IMG/VR virus record: IMGVR_UViG_3300036832_002070
Span: 1 to 35,742 of that record
DNA: 35,742 nucleotides
Origin: a virus
Strand: one strand, 5' to 3'
The notes beneath the pieces were generated by a model. That model did no database searches. It had not been told where the DNA came from and saw only the letters and a list, made by a program, of their open reading frames with translations. Made by a program: the position numbers and the translations under genes. Below, piece by piece: positions 22,453-30,435 of the stretch (position 1 is its first letter; each line of letters opens with the position of its first letter).

Positions 22453-22912
22453 CGATTATCTTTCGATTCCCGCTCCGGTAACGAGCCAGCCGCCCAATGC
22501 GGCCGAAGCGATGCCGCTGATCGATCCCGCCTTCGTGGCTGTCTGGAACAGTACGAAATACCTGATTCCCGCGGAATGGGAAGGCAACCGGGCACTGATT
22601 ATTGGCATGGCCAACCTGGCTTTTCGCTATAAAAACGCTACGGGCAGCACGACTCCCGTGCTTTCTTCGATCAGCCCGACGACCCAGGTCAATTCGACGC
22701 CGATTGCGACCCTCACGTGCACTGGCACTTCATTTGACGCTGATGCTGCAATTGTGTTTGCCGGAGTTGATCAGACGACTAATCATGTGAGTGGGACTTC
22801 GTTGACTTGCGCGATTGCCGCAACTCAGATTCCGGTCGCGGGCAATTATCCGGTGCAGGTAAGGAACGGAAATAACGTGGTTTCGGCGACAATTAACTTG
22901 GTAGTAACATGA
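22433..22912 (+). CDS. IPT/TIG-like Ig-domain virion protein
   Basis: 159 residues. The C-terminal half (about 80-159) reads SSISPTTQVNSTPIATLTCTGTSF, then VNVxF-like strands and YPVQVRNGNNVVSATINLVV. This is the pattern of an IPT/TIG immunoglobulin-like domain, common on phage capsids and tails as a surface decoration. The N-terminal half (1-70) has helical segments and probably anchors it in the virion. Confidence 0.65.
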   Translation: MPAPTYNDYLSIPAPVTSQPPNAAEAMPLIDPAFVAVWNSTKYLIPAEWEGNRALIIGMANLAFRYKNATGSTTPVLSSISPTTQVNSTPIATLTCTGTSFDADAAIVFAGVDQTTNHVSGTSLTCAIAATQIPVAGNYPVQVRNGNNVVSATINLVVT

Positions 22913-23289
22913 GCACGAAAAAATATCCTTCCACAGAAGAAGTCGAGCATAACGAGAAACATTCCAAACATGACCGGCTTGAGGTGCCCGACTCACCTGA
23001 AGAGGTCAAGGAGAGAGAAAAACATCTTAGACATGACCGGCTCGAGGGCGACAGAGTGCCTGAACCTGCACCTGAACGACCTAAATTTTATCCGATTGGC
23101 AATCCTCAGGATCCAGGTCGGGAAGTAACGCCTGAGCCGTGGGATAACCAGGAGTTCTACGACAAGGTGAGAGCGGCAGGGTTCCCGACATCTTCGTACG
23201 GTGACGCGGCTTTCATGCAGGCGTGTTACAATCTTGCCACTGCCGTTCAGCCTCCGCCTCCGGAAAGGCATGCCGAGAAAGCGCACTAA
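22909..23289 (+). CDS. Charged protein with internal repeat, unknown
   Basis: 126 residues, very hydrophilic. Two imperfect repeats, NEKHSKHDRLE (about 15-25) and REKHLRHDRLE (about 36-46), lie in the N-terminal half. The second half is Pro-rich with one helix-forming segment. ATG overlaps the previous stop (ATGA). May be a disordered minor head protein. Confidence 0.55.
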   Translation: MSTKKYPSTEEVEHNEKHSKHDRLEVPDSPEEVKEREKHLRHDRLEGDRVPEPAPERPKFYPIGNPQDPGREVTPEPWDNQEFYDKVRAAGFPTSSYGDAAFMQACYNLATAVQPPPPERHAEKAH

Positions 23290-23431
23290 GGGCGATCGCT
23301 CGAGCCCGCTGACCGTTATGAAGCAATGGGCCCGACTAAAGAAGACCCGTCCTTCTTGTCATTGGTGGATTCATTATAATGATGACGGACAGGTTGACGC
23401 TTTGATTGTGCCTTCCCAGTTCAAAGAATAA
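23270..23431 (+). CDS. Small basic protein, unknown
   Basis: 53 residues from ATG 23270, with GGAAAGG just upstream. N-terminus MPRKRTKGDRS, then a Trp-rich middle (SCHWWIHYNDDGQVDALIV). Overlaps the end of the previous gene by 20 bases. No family recognised. Confidence 0.5.
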   Translation: MPRKRTKGDRSSPLTVMKQWARLKKTRPSCHWWIHYNDDGQVDALIVPSQFKE

Positions 23432-23512
23432 GTGTTCAAGTGGGAAACGGTTTTATCGGCGGGCGATGAGTATGATGCGAGCACACACAGTATCATTCAT
23501 CATGGAGAACAT

Positions 23513-23878
23513 ATGCCCATAAAACGCACGGAGCAGCCGATGACGGCTCGCTGGAAAAACCGGCGCACGATTGCCGACGATGCTCCTCCCGGTCCGGTTC
23601 CTGTGGTTCGCGTACAGGAACAAAAAGAACTTCCCGGTCAGGAACTGGTGAACGCGTTGCGCGACATGCCGCCTCGGCAATGGCAGGCGACGCTCCAGCT
23701 TTTGATCGAAGCGAAATTTAAAGCCGAATCGATGCTGCGCGATGAAAAGGTTATTTCGAACCCCAGTCAATTGGCCTATTACACGGGGTGGGTGACCTAC
23801 AGCGATTTCGTGTTGGCTTCCTTCGAAGGGCTCCGGGCCGGTAACACCGCAGGCCGGCCCGAACAAGAAGAGGATTGA
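23513..23878 (+). CDS. Virion-region protein, unknown
   Basis: 121 residues from ATG 23513, chosen for the GGAGAA site upstream; a GTG at 23432 extends the frame by 27 residues. Pro/Val-rich middle (PPGPVPVVRVQEQ), then a helical C-terminus (QWQATLQLLIEAKFKAESML). It lies before the scaffold gene, possibly a head assembly factor. Confidence 0.55.
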   Translation: MPIKRTEQPMTARWKNRRTIADDAPPGPVPVVRVQEQKELPGQELVNALRDMPPRQWQATLQLLIEAKFKAESMLRDEKVISNPSQLAYYTGWVTYSDFVLASFEGLRAGNTAGRPEQEED

Positions 23879-23963
23879 CTTTTCGCGTTATTAGGAGTTT
23901 CCTCCCTCCCCAAAGGTTCCCTGCGATTAATCCGTCTGAAAAGTAAAAAGTCGTTGCCTTGCC

Positions 23964-24986
23964 ATGGCAGACGTTGAAAATGCCTCAGCACAGCCTGCGG
24001 GTTCCGAGCCCGCCCAGCACGCTCTGACCGAAGCGACTTCTGAGTCTTCGATCGACGCCATGCTGGCGAACGTTGAAGGGCTTGATAAATATTTCGGTGC
24101 AGACTCAGAAACTCCGGATAAGCCTGTAACAGAGAAGGCAAGCGCCTCTCCAGGTCCGAGTCCGGACACTGCCGATGCCGTTACGGATGAAATTCTAGGG
24201 CAAGGGCAGGTAGAGGAGAAAGAACCTGAGAAAGTCTCTGAGGAATTGCCGGCGGCAATTCAGCAGCGGATCGATCGTCTGACCGCGCAAAAGCGCGAAT
24301 TTGAGGAATCGGTTTCGTCTCTCCAACAGGAGAACGCGAAGTTGAAAACTCAATTGGAAGCGGGTCCGCCGCCAGCACCGACACCGGAAGATCCTCTCGG
24401 GGGAGTATTAACTTATCAGGAGCTGGAAGAGCGGTTGGCGGGTGCGAAGGTGACTCGCGACTGGGCTTGGCAGAATCTGGATGGCGGCCTTGTTCAGACC
24501 GATAAGGAATCCGGAACCACGCGTGAGCTTTCCGGGCAGGAGGTTAAACAGCTCCTGTCCTTAAGCGAGCGGATGATCGAGGAACATATTCCTCGGCGTA
24601 AGGCGTACTTGGATGCGCGTATCGATTTCGATCGGCAAGCCGATACGTATTATCCGGACCTTAAGAAACCGGAGAGCATCCTGTCCCGGACGCTGGCTGC
24701 CTGGGTAAAGGCGGCGCCGGAAGTGACCCGATTCCCGGATTTCCGATTAATTATCGCTGACGCGCTAGTGGGGCAAAAGCTCCGCATGAGCCGGTTAGCG
24801 ACCAAGACGAATGGTTCGACTGGTTCAAAATCTCCTACCCTGGCTGCCCCTAGTCCTTCTTCCGCACCGCGCACACCGGCAAAGTCTGTGCTATCGAAAG
24901 ATCTACTTGATCGCATGGCAACGGACCGGTCTGCACTGGACGTGTTTAGCGAAAGCTTGATTGGTACGGGGTCGCGGAAAAAGTAG
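23964..24986 (+). CDS. Capsid scaffolding-like protein
   Basis: 340 residues. Acidic, disordered N-terminus (1-95), then a coiled coil (about 97-135, AIQQRIDRLTAQKREFEESV and following heptads). A helical middle and a Ser/Pro/Thr/Lys-rich C-terminus (about 275-340) complete it. Immediate upstream neighbour of the major capsid protein; composition and position are those of a scaffold. No protease domain is seen. Confidence 0.7.
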   Translation: MADVENASAQPAGSEPAQHALTEATSESSIDAMLANVEGLDKYFGADSETPDKPVTEKASASPGPSPDTADAVTDEILGQGQVEEKEPEKVSEELPAAIQQRIDRLTAQKREFEESVSSLQQENAKLKTQLEAGPPPAPTPEDPLGGVLTYQELEERLAGAKVTRDWAWQNLDGGLVQTDKESGTTRELSGQEVKQLLSLSERMIEEHIPRRKAYLDARIDFDRQADTYYPDLKKPESILSRTLAAWVKAAPEVTRFPDFRLIIADALVGQKLRMSRLATKTNGSTGSKSPTLAAPSPSSAPRTPAKSVLSKDLLDRMATDRSALDVFSESLIGTGSRKK

Positions 24987-25033
24987 CTCTGTAATCGAAT
25001 AGCACGGACGTAACTGTAATTACGTTTAGTGTT

Positions 25034-26041
25034 ATGGCAGGGCTTTTAGAAATCAATCAGGTCGGCAAACGTGAGGACTTTGCCGATGTCATTTCGGTAG
25101 TTGACGCGAAATCACTACCAGTTACCTCCATGCTGCCCAAGGGGTCGGAGCCGGCGAATAGTATTTTTGATTGGCAGGCCGATTCGTATGATGACGCTTT
25201 GTTAGGCGGTATTGTGGACGGCGTTGACGTGCTCAGCACCGACTATGTAAACGAAGCTAGTCATCGTGCGAAACTGCACGGGCGCATTCAGAAATTCAGA
25301 AAACCGTTCTCGGTCTCGGATATCGCTCAGAACGTGTCTGATGTTGCCGGGGTGGGTAAACGAGGTGAAATGAAGCGCGCGATTTCGCACGCGATCGTTG
25401 AACTCAAACGTAACATGGAGGCGACGTTTTGCTCGGATCAAGATAGCCAGGCAGACAACGGCACGCTGCCTTATCTGACGCGTGGAATTGGTAAATGGAC
25501 TGCTAGCGCCGCGCAGACCGACCTGCCGGTACCGGCGACTTATTTGACGCCGGCTACCTCGATCCTGACCAAGACGACAGCAACCACGTTGGAAACTGAC
25601 ATCAATGCGCTCTGTCAGAGCGTCTATCAGCAAACCGGCCAGCAAGGCGAGTTTGACCTGATTTGCGGAGTAGCTTTGAAAGCGCTCTTCTCGAGCTTCG
25701 CGGCCTGGGTGCCTTCTGCAGTGACTACCGTGCCGTTGCGGCGCTTCAATCAGGACGCGAACGACAAGGCGATCATCAATACAGTCGATTTTTGGTCCGG
25801 GGATTTCGGATCAGTCAAGTTGATCCTGTCTCTCTGGCTGGCGTACGACAGTGCGGCTGGCCCGATTCGCAACGGTAGGGGGTACTTGATGAACTGGGAT
25901 CTTTGGGAGCTGCGTTACAACCGGCAACCGGCGTTTTCTGAAAACCCAGACTTGGGTGGAGGCCCGAGAGGCTACGTAGACGCTATTGCAGGGCTCGTGT
26001 GCTACAACCCACTTGGCTGCAGTAAAATCGTGGGTTCGTGA
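25034..26041 (+). CDS. Major capsid protein (SU10/DUF5309 type)
   Basis: 335 residues. HGRIQKFRKPFSVSDIAQNV (about 82-101), then KRGEMKRAISHAIVELKRNMEATF (about 109-132) are hallmark stretches of the SU10-type major capsid family (DUF5309, HK97 fold). VDFWSGDFGSVKLI lies near 250, and a C-terminal domain ends the protein. It forms the icosahedral shell. It sits between the scaffold-like gene and the head-completion genes, with its stop in a GTGA overlap with the next gene. Confidence 0.85.
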   Translation: MAGLLEINQVGKREDFADVISVVDAKSLPVTSMLPKGSEPANSIFDWQADSYDDALLGGIVDGVDVLSTDYVNEASHRAKLHGRIQKFRKPFSVSDIAQNVSDVAGVGKRGEMKRAISHAIVELKRNMEATFCSDQDSQADNGTLPYLTRGIGKWTASAAQTDLPVPATYLTPATSILTKTTATTLETDINALCQSVYQQTGQQGEFDLICGVALKALFSSFAAWVPSAVTTVPLRRFNQDANDKAIINTVDFWSGDFGSVKLILSLWLAYDSAAGPIRNGRGYLMNWDLWELRYNRQPAFSENPDLGGGPRGYVDAIAGLVCYNPLGCSKIVGS

Positions 26042-26385
26042 GTAACGAATGGCATAATTTCGTGGACGATTTGGCTAGGTGTTACGGCACCGATTTCGTC
26101 CGCGATTTATGCACAAAGTTTACGGACTACCAGCGTGCCGAAGAGGAGATGACTGCGTCTCGTCAGCGTAAAATTGCCGAGGCGAATGCGCGCATTGAAC
26201 GCAGCTGGCTCGAGGGTTTCGGCGAACATTATATGAGTGTGGACGCCGAGTCTTTCTTTTATTGGGCTCGTCGGCTTGGGAAGGAGTGCTGGAACGATAA
26301 GAAATTTCTTGCTGAATTCCGTAGGGACAACCCGGAAACCATTGTAAAAAATAGGCCCAAGAAGGAGACAATCATTCGACCATGA
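26038..26385 (+). CDS. Small head-region protein, unknown
   Basis: 115 residues with a GTG start overlapping the capsid stop (GTGA) and a stop overlapping the next ATG. Helical, charged, Trp/Tyr/Phe-rich (FFYWARRLGKECW). May be a head-completion protein. No family recognised. Confidence 0.6.
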   Translation: MSNEWHNFVDDLARCYGTDFVRDLCTKFTDYQRAEEEMTASRQRKIAEANARIERSWLEGFGEHYMSVDAESFFYWARRLGKECWNDKKFLAEFRRDNPETIVKNRPKKETIIRP

Positions 26386-27242
26386 ATCCTCCTGTCTCAA
26401 CTCAATCTATCCTTTTCGCGGTTGCGCGTCGGATGGGTCTTGTTCCCGACGAGAATCTTGCTCCCGATCAGGCGATGGAGATCCTCCTGTCTATGGACGA
26501 CCGTTTGCGGGAAGGCTGGGAGATGTACGACTTTGTCGAAAACACCACAATTGAGGAACGAGCGTTCCGGGATGATTACAATTCGAGTCTTTGTTATAAT
26601 GCTGGCGATATCGTGTGGGACGCTTGTTCTCGCATGTATTACACAGCGAATCAATCGGGAGTCGGCGGACCGCTATCGAATACGGCTCTCTGGACCTCGT
26701 CGAGTACGGTTGCGCCTCCAGCGTTTGTTCCTTGGTTCCAGACCGGTAAGACACCCATAGGCACGGCTTTCGAGGCGTACACCGGCGATCCTTACGCGAC
26801 CTTAACCGCGAAGAAAGTCCAGTTTGCGGTTTCTTCACGCGGGCTTGAGTTTGTGGTCACCCAAGTGCCCGCCACCATCTGGCTGTATTTCCGTTTGCCT
26901 TATCCCGGGCTCGGACAGGAGAACTGGGATGCTACCATTAATTACATGGCCGGAGATCAGGTGTTGGGTTCCGACGGGCATACCTACGTCAGTCTTTCGG
27001 ACAATAATCTCGGGGTTAACCCGTTAAGCGCGGGCCAGATTGCCTGGCGGAAATTTCCGATTCCCTACGTGTTCTCGCGTTTCGTGATTACCGCGGCGTT
27101 CAGTGACACGCTGGTGACGAACGGGCAGAACGAGAAAGCGGGAATCGAGGTTCAGAAAGCGTATGCTTATCTGAACAGTGAGTTTGATAAACAGCGATTG
27201 CAACAAAGCCAAGTAGAAAGGTTTAGCGTTTTTGTCAGTTAG
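26382..27242 (+). CDS. Head-tail adaptor-like protein with chitin-binding-like modules
   Basis: 286 residues. An N-terminal helical part (RRMGLVPDENLAPDQAMEIL..MDDRLREGWEMY) resembles podovirus tail-tube adaptors. Two short modules follow: YNAGDIVWDACSRMYYTAN (from about 71) and WDATINYMAGDQVLGSDGHTYVS (from about 187). Each pairs aromatic residues with a GD turn, as in CBM5/12 carbohydrate-binding modules. A helical C-terminus with EKAGIEVQKAYAYL closes it. Probably a neck protein displaying sugar-binding modules. Confidence 0.6.
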   Translation: MNPPVSTQSILFAVARRMGLVPDENLAPDQAMEILLSMDDRLREGWEMYDFVENTTIEERAFRDDYNSSLCYNAGDIVWDACSRMYYTANQSGVGGPLSNTALWTSSSTVAPPAFVPWFQTGKTPIGTAFEAYTGDPYATLTAKKVQFAVSSRGLEFVVTQVPATIWLYFRLPYPGLGQENWDATINYMAGDQVLGSDGHTYVSLSDNNLGVNPLSAGQIAWRKFPIPYVFSRFVITAAFSDTLVTNGQNEKAGIEVQKAYAYLNSEFDKQRLQQSQVERFSVFVS

Positions 27243-27882
27243 AAAAACATGGCGGTGGTGGGCATCCCGGTTCCCGGCGGAACATTGGGAATACCGGATG
27301 CAGAAGGAGGCGGAAGCATTCCGAAAAGTCAGCGGGCGACTGAAGGAAATTGAGCCTGCCGGAAGTAACAAGCAAGGCTTGCCGCGAGTACTTTGTCTGT
27401 GCGCCTGTGGGAAAACTAAAGTGGTTCTGAAGAAGGATCTTATGCAGGAAAGAGCGTCCCGCTGTCATACAGATTGTACGCGGGACCGGGGTATCCGGCA
27501 CCCCCATCGGAGCGACCAGGAGATTCTCAATAACAAGGGTGAGGTGATTCAGCGAGGACCGCCGAAATGGGATCCGGTGTTGCGGATAGGCGTCTTTACA
27601 AATCAGGAGAAAAATATGGCAACAAGTGCAAAGAAGAGTGTCCCCTCAACGGGGGCGAAGAAGAGTTATGGCAAGGGGCACGGCGGCGGCCAGGTACCCA
27701 CTGCAAGTGGCAAGGGTATGGATCCGTCTGCCGCGGCGGATCACGCCAAGATGACGATGCCTGCACAGCAGAAGGGTCGTTATCAACAGATACCAGCGCC
27801 TCAAGCACCCCCAGCACCTCAAGCGCCCGATCCGCCGATACTTCAGGGCGATCCGCTTTATCAAATGTCGGGGGAAGAGTAA
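27232..27882 (+). CDS. Zinc-ribbon protein, possibly fused to a small virion protein
   Basis: Open frame of 216 residues from TTG 27232 (ATG 27298 is an alternative). Residues about 52-83 carry CLCACGKTKVVLKKDL then CHTDC, a zinc-ribbon pattern found next to or inside phage homing endonucleases. From about residue 129 the composition changes to Lys/Gly/Ser and then Pro/Gln-rich, without any stop. An internal ATG with a strong AGGAG at 27616 suggests that two proteins are read from one frame. The ORF lies directly before an HNH gene, so the zinc-ribbon part is probably part of the same insertion. Confidence 0.5.
   Translation: MSVRKTWRWWASRFPAEHWEYRMQKEAEAFRKVSGRLKEIEPAGSNKQGLPRVLCLCACGKTKVVLKKDLMQERASRCHTDCTRDRGIRHPHRSDQEILNNKGEVIQRGPPKWDPVLRIGVFTNQEKNMATSAKKSVPSTGAKKSYGKGHGGGQVPTASGKGMDPSAAADHAKMTMPAQQKGRYQQIPAPQAPPAPQAPDPPILQGDPLYQMSGEE
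27616..27882 (+). CDS. Small Lys/Pro/Gln-rich protein from an internal start
   Basis: 88 residues. ATG preceded by AGGAGA at optimal spacing, in the same frame as the zinc-ribbon reading frame. Lys/Gly-rich first half (SGAKKSYGKGHGGG style), then repeats of APQAP in the second half. Could be the original virion gene whose upstream part was overrun by the zinc-ribbon insertion. No family recognised. Confidence 0.5.
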   Translation: MATSAKKSVPSTGAKKSYGKGHGGGQVPTASGKGMDPSAAADHAKMTMPAQQKGRYQQIPAPQAPPAPQAPDPPILQGDPLYQMSGEE

Positions 27883-27900
27883 GGAGGAAATACGCCTAAT

Positions 27901-28365
27901 ATTTACGCACAACGGTTCAAGGATATCGACGAGCGTTTTTGGGAGAAGGTGTCTCTTCAGGATGCCGTCTTTCCCGAGAACGGCTGCATGATCTGGATGG
28001 CCGCGAAGCAGAGCGATGGTTATGGCACATTTTGGGCTGATCGCAGAAATTACATTGCGCATCGATGGATCTACGAAAGATTGCGCGGGCCAATTTCAAG
28101 AGAACTAGAGATTGATCATTTGTGTCGCAATCGCGCGTGCGTCAATCCAGATCATTTGGAACCAGTGACTCGTGGTGAGAACCATGATCGTTCTGATCTG
28201 ACAATGTCCGCTGTTTGGCGCGAAGCTACGCATTGCAAGCGTGGTCATGAATTGACTCCAGAAAATACCTATCGCCACGACGCGGATCCTCGTTGGAGGC
28301 GCTGTCGAATCTGTCGGTTGACTACAAACGCCAATGGCGTAGCAAGGAGGCGACTTGCCCGGTAA
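27901..28365 (+). CDS. HNH endonuclease, probably homing type
   Basis: Nuclease core: IAHRWIYERLRGPI, then EIDHLCRNRACVNPDHLEPVT, the HNH signature (D-H...N...H). A C-terminal zinc ribbon follows, CKRGHE..C..C. A GTG at 27949 gives 138 residues but removes the conserved RFWEKV start of the family. The frame continues left through ERFWEKV to an ATT at 27901 or an ACG at 27892, the latter just after an AAGGAGG at 27881-27887. An unusual start codon is therefore likely. It lies between virion genes, a typical place for a free-standing homing nuclease. Confidence 0.7.
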   Translation: MYAQRFKDIDERFWEKVSLQDAVFPENGCMIWMAAKQSDGYGTFWADRRNYIAHRWIYERLRGPISRELEIDHLCRNRACVNPDHLEPVTRGENHDRSDLTMSAVWREATHCKRGHELTPENTYRHDADPRWRRCRICRLTTNANGVARRRLAR

Positions 28366-28570
28366 AGCAAAGGGGACAATTGGAGGTCACAAGGCCACTT
28401 CGAAGCAGCAGAAGCTGATGGGCATCGCTCGCGGAATGCAGGAGGGGACTGTACCGAAATCCTATTCGAAGGAAGCCGCGGGGATAGCGAAATCCATTGC
28501 TCCTGAGGATCTTCACAACATCGCCAAAAAGCCGAAAAGCGGCTATCGGCGCGGACTTATGAACAAATGA
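28355..28570 (+). CDS. Small Lys/Gly-rich protein, TTG start
   Basis: 71 residues. AAGGAGG sits 4 bases before the TTG at 28355, deciding the start inside the end of the HNH gene. Basic throughout (MPGKAKGTIGGHKATSKQQKLM), it resembles small DNA-binding or assembly factors. No family recognised. Confidence 0.6.
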   Translation: MPGKAKGTIGGHKATSKQQKLMGIARGMQEGTVPKSYSKEAAGIAKSIAPEDLHNIAKKPKSGYRRGLMNK

Positions 28571-28571
28571 T

Positions 28572-28763
28572 TTGGAGGTATATATCATCTCGGCCCTGAT
28601 TTATTGGTTGATTCTGGTGATCATCGTCTGCCTGCTCTATTGGGTGCTGTCGATGTTTGCGCCTCCACAGATCATGAAAATTGTCTTGGTTGTCTGCGTG
28701 GTGGTGATTGTGCTCTCCCTGATTTTTCTGCTCCTTCCGCTAGCCGGAGTGCACCATCTCTGA
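28572..28763 (+). CDS. Two-segment membrane protein, holin-like
   Basis: 63 residues in the reported frame, with two long hydrophobic segments (about 5-28 and 36-57) separated by a short FAPPQIMK loop. It resembles the small two-TM phage membrane proteins annotated as Thivi_2564 family. The TTG at 28572 starts inside the GGAGG site itself. By spacing the true start would be the ATC at 28584, so either an unusual start codon is used or the TTG is correct. Candidate holin or host-membrane protein. Confidence 0.6.
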   Translation: MEVYIISALIYWLILVIIVCLLYWVLSMFAPPQIMKIVLVVCVVVIVLSLIFLLLPLAGVHHL

Positions 28764-28766
28764 TTT

Positions 28767-30431
28767 ATGGCTAGATGGCAGGTTGAGCAGCAGTTAGAAG
28801 AACAGTTAACCGTTGCTGGAGATACGGTTTATCTCGGGCTGGATATGAAAACGCCTGACCCCACGGCTATCAAACCTGGGTTCGTGCCCGAAGCGTACAA
28901 TGTCCGCAGTGAGAATGGCGGCCTGGAAGGTCGCTTGGGAAGCGTTGCTCCGGGCTATTTTAATTACATCTCCTTCGGCCGGATTTATGGCGAGGGATCC
29001 TTTAGTGATCCCAATGGTTTGGAATGGGAGGTAATCGGAACGGCCAGCGGTGCCTGGTTTATTGCGGATGGGGTCTTTCCTCAGTTCATCCCTTATGTGA
29101 CCTGGACCTGCGATTATCCCGTCGAATTTGTTCAAGCTTTCGATGTTCTATTTCTGTTTCGTGGGCCTGACAATCCTGAGTTAGTCTGGCACGGCGCCTG
29201 GAACCAGTTCTGGGTAACTATGCCAGCGCCGACTCCGCCCCGGCAGACTATTCCCCAGACGGATACCGCTGAATATTACAGTAATCGACTGATTGTTCCC
29301 TATCAGAAGGATCGGCTCGCGATTTCCGATATTCTCGATTATACCGAATACGATTGGAACCTGGACGATTTCCAAATTAACACGGGCCAGTCGGATTCAC
29401 TGGTGCGGGTCTTTCCTTGGGTTAATTCGATGGTTCTGGTGTTCAAACAGCACTCGATTTTTAAGATTTCGAATGTCACTGGAGATCTGACCCAGACTTC
29501 ACTCGATCAGATTTCTTCTTCTCGCGGGTTGGTCAGCCGCCGAGCGGTGGTCGATGTCGGCGGCGACATCATGTTCATGGATTATTCCGGCGTGTACGCA
29601 ATCAGCCAGGAACTGGTCAATACGCCCCAGGTGCAGGCGTTGCCGTTGAGTGACATGATCAAGCCGGTTTTCAATGGCATCAACTGGACGTACGGTTCCG
29701 GGATCGTTGCGAATACTCGTCGTGAACGGGTGTATTTTGCGGTGCCGTTACGAAACGCCAGCCGCAATAATTCTCTGCTGGTCTATAATCTGATTCTGAA
29801 CAGTTGGGAATCAGTTGATACCTTTGACGATCCCGATTTCCGCATTGATCGACTGGTAAAGATGAATTTTAACGGTGAACGGCGCCTCTTCGCCATCGAT
29901 ATGGTGCAAGGCCTTATCGTCCTTTTAGAGCAAGGCAAGACCGATATTCTGGGCATGACGACAGCTCATGAGCGGCAAATTCAATCAGCCGTCCTTACCC
30001 GAGGGTACGCTGGGGCGGGTCCGCGCAACCGGTTCGAACGAGTGGAAGTTGATGTCGCTACCTGGAACCCGTCCTTTTCCGTCGAGGGGTATGTCGATGG
30101 CAGCAATATGAAGGCACTCTCTCGAACGGAGACGGCCGATCGTACCAAATATGAGGTCTGGAACCGGCCTGCCTGGGATCGTCAGAATTCGAACAATGAT
30201 CACGCCACCGAGTTTCGGCAGGATTATAGTGTGCAATTGCCGGTTGTTTTGGGTACAAACGGCATTCAGATTGAGCGCCAGCAAGAGACGAGCTACCGGT
30301 ACACCGCGAGGATGAAAGGGCGCTATCTGCAGTTGCGCATTCAATCGACCCAAGGACATCTTGGGATTCGGTCGATCATGGTGGAATCTTACGAAGACCA
30401 GAGAGCGGTCCGGGCGATGACTAGCGGGTAA
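28767..30431 (+). CDS. Large virion protein, tail nozzle/beta-propeller-like
   Basis: 554 residues, almost all beta-strand pattern. Repeats of hydrophobic strand, Asp-Gly turn and Trp (FNYISFGRIYGEG.., WEVIGTASGAWF.., ILNSWESVDTFDDPDF) recur along the chain, as in beta-propeller-like tail nozzle proteins (T7 gp12-type) of podoviruses. It lies between the neck-like gene block and the tail fibre gene. Family not confirmed. Confidence 0.6.
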   Translation: MARWQVEQQLEEQLTVAGDTVYLGLDMKTPDPTAIKPGFVPEAYNVRSENGGLEGRLGSVAPGYFNYISFGRIYGEGSFSDPNGLEWEVIGTASGAWFIADGVFPQFIPYVTWTCDYPVEFVQAFDVLFLFRGPDNPELVWHGAWNQFWVTMPAPTPPRQTIPQTDTAEYYSNRLIVPYQKDRLAISDILDYTEYDWNLDDFQINTGQSDSLVRVFPWVNSMVLVFKQHSIFKISNVTGDLTQTSLDQISSSRGLVSRRAVVDVGGDIMFMDYSGVYAISQELVNTPQVQALPLSDMIKPVFNGINWTYGSGIVANTRRERVYFAVPLRNASRNNSLLVYNLILNSWESVDTFDDPDFRIDRLVKMNFNGERRLFAIDMVQGLIVLLEQGKTDILGMTTAHERQIQSAVLTRGYAGAGPRNRFERVEVDVATWNPSFSVEGYVDGSNMKALSRTETADRTKYEVWNRPAWDRQNSNNDHATEFRQDYSVQLPVVLGTNGIQIERQQETSYRYTARMKGRYLQLRIQSTQGHLGIRSIMVESYEDQRAVRAMTSG

Positions 30432-30435
30432 AAAT

